Positions 9,166 to 17,222 of a stretch of 50,531 nucleotides of DNA are shown here, piece by piece. Location of the stretch: contig JAEWSG010000154.1 of the NCBI GenBank assembly GCA_023398495.1, forward strand, positions 1 through 50,531, given 5' to 3'. A program made the position numbers and the translations under genes. Each line of letters starts with the position of its first letter. Position 1 is the stretch's first letter. The notes under the pieces were generated by a model, which had not been told where the DNA came from, ran no database searches, and was given only the letters and a program-made list of their open reading frames with translations. This stretch comes from Bacillota bacterium (lineage in GTDB: Bacteria > Bacillota > Clostridia > Acetivibrionales > Acetivibrionaceae).

Positions 9166-9816
9166 TCAATTCCCCCTTGCTTGCCGGGATTTCAAGAAAA
9201 AACCAGTATATAGGAAAGTAAATGGAAGAAATAACGAAAATATAAGCTGAACCAAAGTTGCTTCAGAATATTGTATTCTAGAGTAAGTGTTTATTAGACT
9301 TACCACAATATATACACACCCTAAATACATAAAGTGTTTGTATCCAGCAAACATTGAAGTTGCAATGAGTGCTATAGCAAGGCTGAATATCATTATAGAA
9401 AAGCGATCTGTTTGGACTGAAATTTTTGACATATCTACTAATACATCAGAGACGTTAATACTTATTTTACCTGGTATTGTATTCATAATAAGAACTAACA
9501 TCCATAATTTCATTAACTGTTTTTCAAGCCCAACAAGAGGAAATTTTCTCGAAATAGAAAAATAAATTATTACTGCAATAAGTGCTATAATTCCTGTCGG
9601 TAAAATATAGCCCAGTATTGGTATCTTGCTTATAAGTTCGCCAACCTTCTCCTTGTTGGCAAACATATATAGCGAAACAACAGAATTTAATATAAAAAGA
9701 AATCCCCAGTAAATAAAAATCCTGCTAAATCCCACAAAGGTCTTGCCTGTTCGCTCTATCACCCCTTTAATTATTGAAATATTTTCTACTGCTTCATTTA
9801 TGGTCTTTTGATCCAT
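9166..9816 (-). CDS. Membrane protein of unknown function
   Basis: A 216-residue protein with about 45 soluble N-terminal residues followed by six hydrophobic segments (first near 33-53, last near 185-207). I do not recognise the family. AAGGAGATGG precedes the ATG. It forms a two-gene unit with the winged-helix regulator. Such pairs often sense membrane state, but that is inference. Confidence 0.7.
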   Translation of the reverse strand: MDQKTINEAVENISIIKGVIERTGKTFVGFSRIFIYWGFLFILNSVVSLYMFANKEKVGELISKIPILGYILPTGIIALIAVIIYFSISRKFPLVGLEKQLMKLWMLVLIMNTIPGKISINVSDVLVDMSKISVQTDRFSIMIFSLAIALIATSMFAGYKHFMYLGCVYIVVSLINTYSRIQYSEATLVQLIFSLFLPFTFLYTGFFLKSRQARGN

Positions 9817-9837
9817 ATAACCATCTCCTTACGATAA

Positions 9838-9855
9838 TTATAAAGTACTTTATAA
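9838..9855. promoter_or_regulatory. Perfect 18-bp palindrome, candidate operator
   Basis: TTATAAAGTACTTTATAA is its own reverse complement and sits 22 bases before the start codon of the membrane-protein/regulator pair, where a promoter or start point is expected. It is a good candidate binding site for the winged-helix protein encoded at 8862-9164. Confidence 0.55.
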
Positions 9856-9925
9856 TATAAAGCATAAACCTATAAAGCTATAGTGTCAATATGATTTATC
9901 AATTTTTTTGAAACAAATGGAACAA

Positions 9926-9985
9926 ATGGAATTCCATCCTTTGTGGTATTTTGCACTTTCAAATTAATTGTTTTTGGAGTATAAT
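9926..9985 (+). promoter_or_regulatory. Putative trpB promoter region
   Basis: A TATAAT at 9980-9985 has TTTCAA 17 bases upstream (9957-9962), a plausible promoter 70 bases before trpB. Upstream lies a 12-bp palindrome ATGGAATTCCAT (9926-9937) preceded by a direct repeat of AACAAATGG. I see no T-box specifier or GGTGG-type antiterminator sequence. Confidence 0.4.
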
Positions 9986-10054
9986 TGTGGTTAGGAAATT
10001 GTTTTATTGAGCTTAGTTTTAGAAAGATTTTATGACGAGAGGAGAATGCAAATA

Positions 10055-11239
10055 ATGAGTTTACCAGACAACTCAGGTTTTTTTGGAGAATACGGAGGAC
10101 GTTTTGTGCCAGAAAGCCTCATAGAAGTATTAGATGAGGTAAAACAGGCTTTTTACAAATTCAAGGATGATCCAGATTTTCAAAAAGAACTTGATTATTA
10201 CTTCAAATACTTCGTTGGAAGGCCAAGTCCTTTATATTATGCAGAAAGACTGACAAAACAGATTGGTGGGGCAAAGATATACTTAAAACGTGAAGACCTG
10301 AACCATATGGGGGCCCACAAAATAAATAATACAATCGGACAAGTACTTCTTGCAAAACGTCTTGGGAAAAAGCGTATTATTGCAGAAACAGGAGCCGGGC
10401 AGCATGGTGTTGCTACTGCAACAGCCTGTGCTTTATTTGAAATGGAATGTATAGTTTACATGGGTGAAGAAGATACTCGGAGACAAGCATTAAATGTTTT
10501 CCGAATGGAGCTCTTAGGTGCAAAAGTTGTTGCTGTAAAAACCGGAACAAGAACTCTTAAGGATGCTGTTGACGAGGCACTCAATGATTTAATTCAAAAT
10601 TATGAAAATACATATTATATGTTAGGTTCTGCAGTAGGACCTGATCCATATCCTGAAATGGTTAAATATTTCCAATCTGTCATTGGCACAGAATTAAAAC
10701 AACAAATCCTGGAGCTTGAAGGCAGACTTCCAGATTATCTTGTTGCATGTGTTGGAGGAGGCAGTAATTCCATTGGAATGTTCGCACCTTTTTATAATGA
10801 CAAAGAAGTTAAAATGGTAGGTGTTGAACCTGCCGGTAAGGGACTTGATACTCCAGATCATGCTGCTACCATATCACTTGGAAGCCCAGGAGTTATCCAT
10901 GGTTTTAAATGTTATCTGCTACAAGATGATAAGGGAGAACCTCTTCCTGTTTATTCTATAGCTGCAGGTCTTGACTACCCCGGAGTAGGACCTGAACACT
11001 CCTTTTATAAAGATAGCGGAAGAGCACAATATGTTACAGCTACTGACAAAGATGCTATAGATTCATTTCTTAAGCTCTCAAAAGTAGAAGCAATAATTCC
11101 TGCTATTGAAAGTTCTCATGCAATATTTTACGGAATGAAGCTTGCTAAAGAACTTGATAAAGATAAGATTGTTGTTATAAATCTGTCTGGCAGAGGAGAT
11201 AAGGACGTTGCAGAAATAGCCAGAATACTTGGCAAATAA
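10055..11239 (+). CDS. trpB: Tryptophan synthase beta chain
   Basis: A 394-residue PLP enzyme that makes tryptophan from indole (or indole-glycerol phosphate with TrpA) and serine. The PLP-lysine motif HMGAHKINN places the Schiff-base Lys near 89, GAGQHG follows, and the phosphate-binding glycine loop is VGGGSNS. The sequence is the standard TrpB1 type, not TrpB2. I start at MSLPDN (10055), about ten bases after AGAGGAG; an ATG three codons earlier is possible. No other trp gene is in the window, so it may serve indole salvage or pair with a distant trpA. An intrinsic terminator follows. Confidence 0.93.
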   Translation: MSLPDNSGFFGEYGGRFVPESLIEVLDEVKQAFYKFKDDPDFQKELDYYFKYFVGRPSPLYYAERLTKQIGGAKIYLKREDLNHMGAHKINNTIGQVLLAKRLGKKRIIAETGAGQHGVATATACALFEMECIVYMGEEDTRRQALNVFRMELLGAKVVAVKTGTRTLKDAVDEALNDLIQNYENTYYMLGSAVGPDPYPEMVKYFQSVIGTELKQQILELEGRLPDYLVACVGGGSNSIGMFAPFYNDKEVKMVGVEPAGKGLDTPDHAATISLGSPGVIHGFKCYLLQDDKGEPLPVYSIAAGLDYPGVGPEHSFYKDSGRAQYVTATDKDAIDSFLKLSKVEAIIPAIESSHAIFYGMKLAKELDKDKIVVINLSGRGDKDVAEIARILGK

Positions 11240-11249
11240 TCCAAAAGCA

Positions 11250-11300
11250 AATGCATTGGTATTAAGAGGAATTATCCTGTAATACCAATGCATTTTTTAT
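11250..11300 (+). terminator. Intrinsic terminator of trpB
   Basis: A perfect 15-bp stem (11250-11264 with 11280-11294) is followed by a run of T on the plus strand, 10 bases beyond the trpB stop codon. Confidence 0.9.
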
Positions 11301-11372
11301 TTTCAGACCTAACTCTTCTTAATAAGTAAGTTCTCTGAAAAGTTTGTCTTGAATAACTTTACAATAAACTAC

Positions 11373-13133
11373 TCAACAGTTCTCTCCTCCAATAGTATAT
11401 TTTTTCGAATACTCTTTAAATTGTTTTATGAATTCATTATTGGGCTCATGTTTGACTTTGTATAGATAATTATGCATATTCATGCTGTCATGGGACATTT
11501 CTATCAAACATCCGGCAATGTTGGAGCAATGATCGGATATTCGCTCCAATACTGTTATCAAATCCGAGAACACAAACCCCATCTCAATTGTACAATCGTT
11601 ACTCTGCAATCTTCCAATGTGCTGCTTTTTCATCGCACTCTTGAGATCATCAATTACTTCTTCAAGAGGATCTACCTTTGCAGCCAGGGAGATATTATTG
11701 TCACTAAACGCCTTGATTGCTGTTTCAACCGCTTCTTCCACAGCTGACACCATAACACCCATCTCGAATTTTGCCTGTTCGGAGAATTGCATTTTTTTGT
11801 CAAACATTTCCTGGGCTGAACCTGTAATCTCCAAGGCATAGTCCGCAATTCGCTCGAACTCACCAATCAGGAACAAAAGCTTTGCAACTTCTACTGTATC
11901 CTGAACTGATAGATTGTGACTGGAAAGTTTAACAAGATATGTACCGAGGGCGTCCTCATAAGTATCTGTTTGATGTTCTGCATCCCTTACCTTTTGTGCT
12001 TCTTTTTCGTCATAATTATCAATCAGTGCAAATGCTTGCCGTATAGAATTCATCGAAGTATATGCCATTTCCTTTGCAATATCTCTGCTACGGTTGATAG
12101 CTATAGCTGGAGTTGAAAACAAACGTGAATCCAGCAACAACACATTATCCTGTTTGTCATCTTCCTTTATCGTTTTGTATGCCAGCTTTTCGAGCAAGCC
12201 ACTAAACGGCAACAATAAAGCAGTACATAAAATATTGAATGTCGAATGGGCAATTGCAATAAATATGTGGTTAGCAGCCCGGTCAATAAATGCAAAATCA
12301 AATACTGCATTTAATATGGTATACAACGTAATAAATATCGAAGAACCTATAATATTGAAATAAAGGTGTACCAATGCGGCACGACGAGCATTTTTATTTG
12401 TACCAACGGAAGAGATTAACGCTGTAACACAGGTACCGATATTCTGACCCATTATAATAGGTATAGCTGTTCCCATGGTAACTTGCCCAGTAGCGGACAA
12501 GGCCTGCAGTATACCTACCGAGGCAGATGAACTTTGGATAATACCTGTTATAAGGGCACCAGCCAACAACCCAAGTACAGGATTTGAAAAAATCAGCAGT
12601 ATATTACGAAACCCTTCCATTTCGCCTAATGGTTTAACCGCTGCTGACATAGCTTCCATTCCATAAATCAGGGTAGTAAATCCTAGCAAAATCAAGCCAA
12701 TATCTTTTTTTCTCTCATTTTTAATAAACAAATAATAGATAATGCCAAACAGTGCAAGTACCGGGGCAAAAGAAGAAGGTTTAAGTAGTTTAATAAGCAG
12801 ATTGCTGCCTTCAATACCCGTCAAGCTCAAAATCCATGCTGTGACAGTTGTACCTACATTTGCTCCCATAATAACATGTATCGCTTGTTTTAAGGTCATA
12901 ATACCGGAATTTACAAATCCTACTACCATGACTGTAGTTGCTGAGGAGCTTTGTATGATCGCAGTTACAGCAACCCCCATCAGAAACCCATTAATCTTTT
13001 TTGATGTCAAATGCTCCAGAAATCCTTTAAGTTTATTGCCTGCACTTTTTTCAAGGCCTGTCCCCATCAGACTCATGCCAAAGAGAAACAGCGACAATCC
13101 GCCTATCAATTCTAAAAATCCAAATAAATCCAT
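11373..13133 (-). CDS. Na/Pi cotransporter family protein with PhoU-like tail
   Basis: A 586-residue protein of the NptA/PNaS class. Two inverted membrane repeats each carry the hallmark QSSSAT/QSSSAS motif, at about 60-70 and 200-210 of the membrane half. The last 220 residues form a PhoU-like helical domain in the cytoplasm. The start at 13133 (MDLFGF) follows GGGTGAG; an ATG four codons upstream has no clear site. It probably imports phosphate with sodium or regulates phosphate uptake. It is monocistronic. Confidence 0.88.
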   Translation of the reverse strand: MDLFGFLELIGGLSLFLFGMSLMGTGLEKSAGNKLKGFLEHLTSKKINGFLMGVAVTAIIQSSSATTVMVVGFVNSGIMTLKQAIHVIMGANVGTTVTAWILSLTGIEGSNLLIKLLKPSSFAPVLALFGIIYYLFIKNERKKDIGLILLGFTTLIYGMEAMSAAVKPLGEMEGFRNILLIFSNPVLGLLAGALITGIIQSSSASVGILQALSATGQVTMGTAIPIIMGQNIGTCVTALISSVGTNKNARRAALVHLYFNIIGSSIFITLYTILNAVFDFAFIDRAANHIFIAIAHSTFNILCTALLLPFSGLLEKLAYKTIKEDDKQDNVLLLDSRLFSTPAIAINRSRDIAKEMAYTSMNSIRQAFALIDNYDEKEAQKVRDAEHQTDTYEDALGTYLVKLSSHNLSVQDTVEVAKLLFLIGEFERIADYALEITGSAQEMFDKKMQFSEQAKFEMGVMVSAVEEAVETAIKAFSDNNISLAAKVDPLEEVIDDLKSAMKKQHIGRLQSNDCTIEMGFVFSDLITVLERISDHCSNIAGCLIEMSHDSMNMHNYLYKVKHEPNNEFIKQFKEYSKKYTIGGENC

Positions 13134-13309
13134 ACACTCACCCATTATCTTTTTCGTAAAAATCCAATAAAATTATATCATATATGCGTACAGCGCTGTG
13201 TTAAATGTTTGTTAAACTTTCATATATGTTGACACAGAAACTATATTCTTTCTCTTATTATTTATATCTTTGCATCAATTTATTATAACACGCCATTTTC
13301 TTCTTATTC

Positions 13310-13350
13310 AAAACGAAAATTCCCGGTTGATAACCGAGAATTTTCGTTTT
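13310..13350 (-). terminator. Intrinsic terminator downstream of the GH9 gene
   Basis: A 19-bp inverted repeat with one mismatch and a 3-base loop (13310-13328 with 13332-13350) lies about 50 bases past the GH9 stop. The stem ends in T-rich sequence on both strands, so it may work in both directions. Confidence 0.75.
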
Positions 13351-13401
13351 TCTCTATCTCTTAATCAAATTTTTTTATGTAAAATATGCCATCTTATTTA
13401 T

Positions 13402-15021
13402 CTAGACTCTATGTGGCAATGTACGATATAATCCAAGCAAATATCCTCTTAAGATTGCAAAGTCTATCGAATTTACTTTTCCATCAACATTAACATCAGC
13501 AGCAGACATGTTTATACTTGTAGACATTCCGAGTAAAGATTGCCTTAATAATGCAAAGTCGATAGAATTTACTGAACTATCATTATTAACATCACCATAG
13601 TTAATATTTTGACTTGTGGATGTTGGTGTTGGCGTTGGCACAACAGGTGTGCTTGTATTTTGCGGTATATTGCCGTAGAATTGAACCATACCGGCCAAAG
13701 CACCAACTAAACCTGCATTATAGTCTATTCCAACTTCAGAACACGTATATTTGTCTGTCAGGTCAGTATATACATCGTTTGCCTCAGGACCTCCAACCAA
13801 TGCACCGGTTAAAACATTCTTTGCAGGACTTTTCCAATCGTTCCAGCCCACGTAACCGCTAGCTGCCCTGTGATGTGGGTGCTTAGGATAATTAGACCCA
13901 AATCCGATAACATAAGACATATTGGCTGGGTTGTTACCTAAAATATAATCTATTTGAGATTTAGCAAAGCTCTTGGCCGATTCATCTTTATACAACTTAT
14001 GGTATACCAGTGCAAGCAGACACTCAGCTGCAGTATATCTTAGCGTACCCCATGAATCAAGTATCTTTAATCCACCATTTGATGTTTTAACACCGTTCTT
14101 CCAATGTGCTAAATTAGAGGATATGGCATCCTTATATTTAGCCTCTCCTGTTAAACTAGCTCCAACTGCTGCAACAGCAAGCTTCATATCATTCCAGCAA
14201 ATGGTCCAGTTTGTGCCAGGTGAAGGTAACCAAGTATTAGCATCATTTAAGTATGAATTGTTTTTTTCTATAGCATACAACCACATCGCAGCCCATGCCA
14301 TATCATCTTTCCAGTCGCTTGATGAATAAAATGCATCTCCATTGCAAAGTCCAGGATTGTTCTTACCAAGTGCATACAATTCTTTAGCAGCTGTAAGACA
14401 CTTGTTTGCATATGTAGAATCAATATTCTTGTAATTTAAGTACATAAGGGATAGAGCACCGCTATATAAACCGCATACATCCGCAGCACCTTGTCCTGAA
14501 CCCATGTAACGTTTTACTGATCTTGAACCTGTTTGTGATTCCGGTGGTCCCCAATAATCGTGGTCAGAAGGATCACCTACATGATAATAATATTTTGTAG
14601 CACTTACACGGCATCTCATGATATAATCGGTAAAATACTTGAGAGTGGATAACATCTTATTAGTGTTTCCAGATGCATCAAAAGCACCTTTAAACTCGTA
14701 AAGTGACCAGCCTAGAATTGAGGCCGAATATCCATTTGTAATACCGAATTTTATATGGTCTCCACAATCATGAAAACCTCCAGTAAGGTCAACGCCAATG
14801 TCACTTCCATCGGTGGTATGACATGCAGACCTCCAACTGAATACATTGTCAACTGCCACATCTTTCCCGCACTTGTTAGCATCATAAAACCAAATCGAAT
14901 CCTTTAATGCTTCAGGATAACTCGAATTGGATATGCTTGCAGCTGATGCAGTAAAAACCGGCACAACAGCAGTTGTAAGCAGCATCACCGCCACCACTAA
15001 AATCGAACATACTTTTTTCAT
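13402..15021 (-). CDS. Cellulosomal GH9 endoglucanase with dockerin
   Basis: A 539-residue secreted cellulase subunit. Residues 1-28 are a signal peptide ending ASAA. Residues about 33-455 are a GH9 catalytic module with DCGDH at 85-89 (usual family form DAGDH, holding the catalytic base), HPHHR, and a proton-donor Glu in SEVGIDYNAG near 430. A Thr/Pro linker leads to a type I dockerin with two calcium-binding repeats starting near 476 and 508 (DVNND..., DVNVD...). There is no CBM3c or Ig domain, so the layout resembles Cel9M or CelT-type enzymes. AGGAGG precedes the ATG. The dockerin would dock it on a scaffoldin cohesin at the cell surface. Confidence 0.95.
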   Translation of the reverse strand: MKKVCSILVVAVMLLTTAVVPVFTASAASISNSSYPEALKDSIWFYDANKCGKDVAVDNVFSWRSACHTTDGSDIGVDLTGGFHDCGDHIKFGITNGYSASILGWSLYEFKGAFDASGNTNKMLSTLKYFTDYIMRCRVSATKYYYHVGDPSDHDYWGPPESQTGSRSVKRYMGSGQGAADVCGLYSGALSLMYLNYKNIDSTYANKCLTAAKELYALGKNNPGLCNGDAFYSSSDWKDDMAWAAMWLYAIEKNNSYLNDANTWLPSPGTNWTICWNDMKLAVAAVGASLTGEAKYKDAISSNLAHWKNGVKTSNGGLKILDSWGTLRYTAAECLLALVYHKLYKDESAKSFAKSQIDYILGNNPANMSYVIGFGSNYPKHPHHRAASGYVGWNDWKSPAKNVLTGALVGGPEANDVYTDLTDKYTCSEVGIDYNAGLVGALAGMVQFYGNIPQNTSTPVVPTPTPTSTSQNINYGDVNNDSSVNSIDFALLRQSLLGMSTSINMSAADVNVDGKVNSIDFAILRGYLLGLYRTLPHRV

Positions 15022-15079
15022 TTTACTATTCTCCTCCCAATATGTTTTTAACTCAAAAAAACTTTTTATCTATATTGAA

Positions 15080-15166
15080 CGCGATAAAGATTTTACATCG
15101 CGCTTCAATTTCCTTGATTTATTATCGTGAAAATTAAAATCGTCCTTTTAAAATCATTTTCACGAT
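15080..15166. promoter_or_regulatory. Inverted repeats upstream of the GH9 gene
   Basis: Two dyads lie 60-145 bases before the GH9 start: CGCGAT/ATCGCG separated by 11 bases (15080-15102), and the 11-bp perfect arms ATCGTGAAAAT/ATTTTCACGAT separated by 21 bases (15124-15166). Both are in the expected 5' leader or promoter of the cellulase gene and may be operators or leader RNA hairpins. No regulator is assigned. Confidence 0.45.
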
Positions 15167-15220
15167 TTATCTCTAATATAATAATACTATATAATTTACC
15201 AATCAACAACCTTAAATTAT

Positions 15221-15250
15221 AGACAAGGATAGACAAGGATAGGCAAGGAA
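15221..15250. repeat. Three tandem 10-bp repeats upstream of the GH9 gene
   Basis: AGACAAGGAT occurs twice head to tail (15221-15240), followed by a diverged third copy AGGCAAGGAA. The period of 10 bp is about one helical turn, as expected of protein-binding boxes on one face of DNA. They lie 200 bases upstream of the GH9 start and also 70 bases upstream of the left gene-free edge. Confidence 0.6.
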
Positions 15251-15317
15251 AAACATCCTTTAATTTTAACTTTAGAGTTTTTCATCTATACCTATTTACT
15301 GATTTTGATAAAATATT

Positions 15318-15629
15318 TCACTTCTTATTTACAATATCACCTAAAATATGCCTAAAAAAATCAAAGGGTCTATAAAATAGTAATCTTGGTCCTGAAAATC
15401 TCATTACGTCCCTTATTTTCTGACGCATATTTGCATTATAGCAGTGTATTGGACATTTATTACAAGAGGTCTTCATATTACCATACTTACAATTTTCCAG
15501 TTTTCTCCATGAATATTGCAATAAGCTGAAACACTCTTTACAAAGGTCTTCACTGCAACCATGCTTTTTTAAACAGTAAAGATTTATCATTGCCTTCACA
15601 ATTTCTCTTTCTTTTTGTATACGGTTCAT
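15318..15629 (-). CDS. YgbA-like (nitrous oxide-stimulated promoter family) protein
   Basis: A 103-residue cysteine-rich protein. The sequence CxxCPIHCYNANMRQKIRDVMRFSGPR matches the YgbA_NO family, cited here by its core CPIHCY and MRFSGPRLLFYRP. At least eight Cys suggest metal binding. In enterobacteria the family is linked to the NO response and amino-acid biosynthesis recovery; its role here is inferred only by family. I start at the ATG at 15629, seven bases after TAGGAG, not the upstream ATG at 15653. It lies 45 bases after the GH16 gene and may be co-transcribed. Confidence 0.8.
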   Translation of the reverse strand: MNRIQKEREIVKAMINLYCLKKHGCSEDLCKECFSLLQYSWRKLENCKYGNMKTSCNKCPIHCYNANMRQKIRDVMRFSGPRLLFYRPFDFFRHILGDIVNKK

Positions 15630-15674
15630 TAAACAACTCCTACAATAAGGCATATACTTCTGTTGCCAAATTGA

Positions 15675-17090
15675 TTACTTAATCACTTCAAATCGAACAT
15701 TTTTGATATAAACGTCAGCAGTAGAGACATTCCCCATATTAAACTCTAATCTTCCGTTATTGTCATCCCTCTTCGTCATATCAAATTCAAAGGTATAGTT
15801 CTTCCATGTTGTTGACAATTTCACTAAGGTATCCTCAAAATATCTACTCCATCCATTTGACGGTGCCGATACACATACAATCATGTCTCGTTCCTTCGAA
15901 GCACTTGCATCAAAGGATATGCGATATTTTTCGCCCTTTCTCAATGGAATACTCGGTTGCACAAGCTGTATAGAATAATCTACTGTACCTGCATTTTGTG
16001 TAGTGATAGTCATTGTCCCATCCTTTATCTCTGCCGAGCCTTCGCCACCTTGGAAAAGATAGAATATCCAATTTTCCTCATCCTTCATATTCTCAGCCTC
16101 TGCAAAATCTCCATTGTAAATCAGATTTCCGTCTTCTAAAGGTTTGCGGAATACCTTCTCTGGCTTTTTCACATTGGTGTCATACTCCGGCCGCTGATAT
16201 ACCCTTACATAATCGATTTCAAATTCGGCCTTATTAAAATCTGTGGTTTCGTCAGGATTTCCCGGCCAGTTTCCACCTACTGCAAGATTTAACTGAACGA
16301 AGAAGGGTTGATTAAATGGAGCCGGATATGGTTTTTCATCCTCGCCCGATACTGCTGTGAACCAATCGTTCACTTTATTTACCAACTGACCATCTATTAA
16401 AAACCTGATTTCTCCCGGTTCCCACTCTACGGAATATTCATGGAAACTTTCTGCAAAAGAGCCACTGCTTAAAACCATGGTGCCCTGCTTTTCTGCATGA
16501 GGTTCTCCATAATGTATTGTTGCATATGCAGTGTCTACCTGATTGCCCAAAACCTCCATGATATCTATTTCACCACACTTTGGCCATTGACCATATGTGT
16601 ATTCATTTGTAGGCATCATCCATATCGCTGGCCACAATCCCTTTCCTTCAGGGACCTTGGCACTTACAACAACCTTTCCGTACATAAAATCCTTTTTATA
16701 CTTTGTAGTAACCTTACCCGAGGTATAATAGTTTCTTCCATTCTCTTCTGTCTTAATAGCTTTTATAACGAGTTTTCCGTCTTTTAAAAACACATTTTCT
16801 TCCGACTGGGTATACTCCTGTAACTCATTATTTGTCCAGCCTGGCCAATGGGGTTCATAATTCCAAATATCCATATTTAAACCATCACCGCTAAATTCAT
16901 CATTCCATAAAAGGTTATAACCTTTATATTGAGGGACCCCACTTTGTTCTGTCTTATCCTGGAGTTCTACCTCCTGCTCGTTTTCTATCTCCGTAGCAGG
17001 CTTTTTTTCCTTGCTTTGGCACCCGGTGATACCAGTAAGAACAAGGGCAAGACCACAAATCATGCCTATGACACTCTTATACTTTATCAT
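15675..17090 (-). CDS. GH16 beta-glucanase lipoprotein with C-terminal CBM
   Basis: A 471-residue lipoprotein with lipobox TGITGC (lipid-bearing Cys 24). Residues about 50-305 are a GH16 module with the catalytic signature EIDIME (Glu 174 nucleophile, Asp 176, Glu 179 acid/base) and ...NLAVGGNWPG..., typical of laminarinase/lichenase enzymes. Residues about 325-471 form a beta-sandwich carbohydrate-binding module of the CBM4/9 type starting NLIYNGDF. The start at 17090 uses GGGGGA. It is tethered outside the membrane and probably trims mixed-linkage or beta-1,3-glucan. It has no dockerin. Confidence 0.92.
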   Translation of the reverse strand: MIKYKSVIGMICGLALVLTGITGCQSKEKKPATEIENEQEVELQDKTEQSGVPQYKGYNLLWNDEFSGDGLNMDIWNYEPHWPGWTNNELQEYTQSEENVFLKDGKLVIKAIKTEENGRNYYTSGKVTTKYKKDFMYGKVVVSAKVPEGKGLWPAIWMMPTNEYTYGQWPKCGEIDIMEVLGNQVDTAYATIHYGEPHAEKQGTMVLSSGSFAESFHEYSVEWEPGEIRFLIDGQLVNKVNDWFTAVSGEDEKPYPAPFNQPFFVQLNLAVGGNWPGNPDETTDFNKAEFEIDYVRVYQRPEYDTNVKKPEKVFRKPLEDGNLIYNGDFAEAENMKDEENWIFYLFQGGEGSAEIKDGTMTITTQNAGTVDYSIQLVQPSIPLRKGEKYRISFDASASKERDMIVCVSAPSNGWSRYFEDTLVKLSTTWKNYTFEFDMTKRDDNNGRLEFNMGNVSTADVYIKNVRFEVIK

Positions 17091-17222
17091 TTCCGATTCC
17101 CCCAAATACTTATTTGATAGTATGAAATCTATTTGCTTAGTAAGCCTGAAACTATAAGTTCGGATACAAATAATTAACCTTTAAATATATTATAACACAT
17201 TCCTCTTCATCCCTCATTACTT

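Noticed and set aside
9840..10054. T-box leader upstream of trpB
   Set aside because: I could not find the conserved T-box antiterminator sequence or a fitting specifier loop.
12742..13170. 142-codon plus-strand frame opposite the Na/Pi transporter
   Set aside because: It is antisense to a well-conserved membrane protein and is a mirror of its codon pattern.
15221..15250. Three tandem repeats considered as a CRISPR remnant
   Set aside because: Units of 10 bp without spacers do not fit CRISPR; there are no cas genes nearby.
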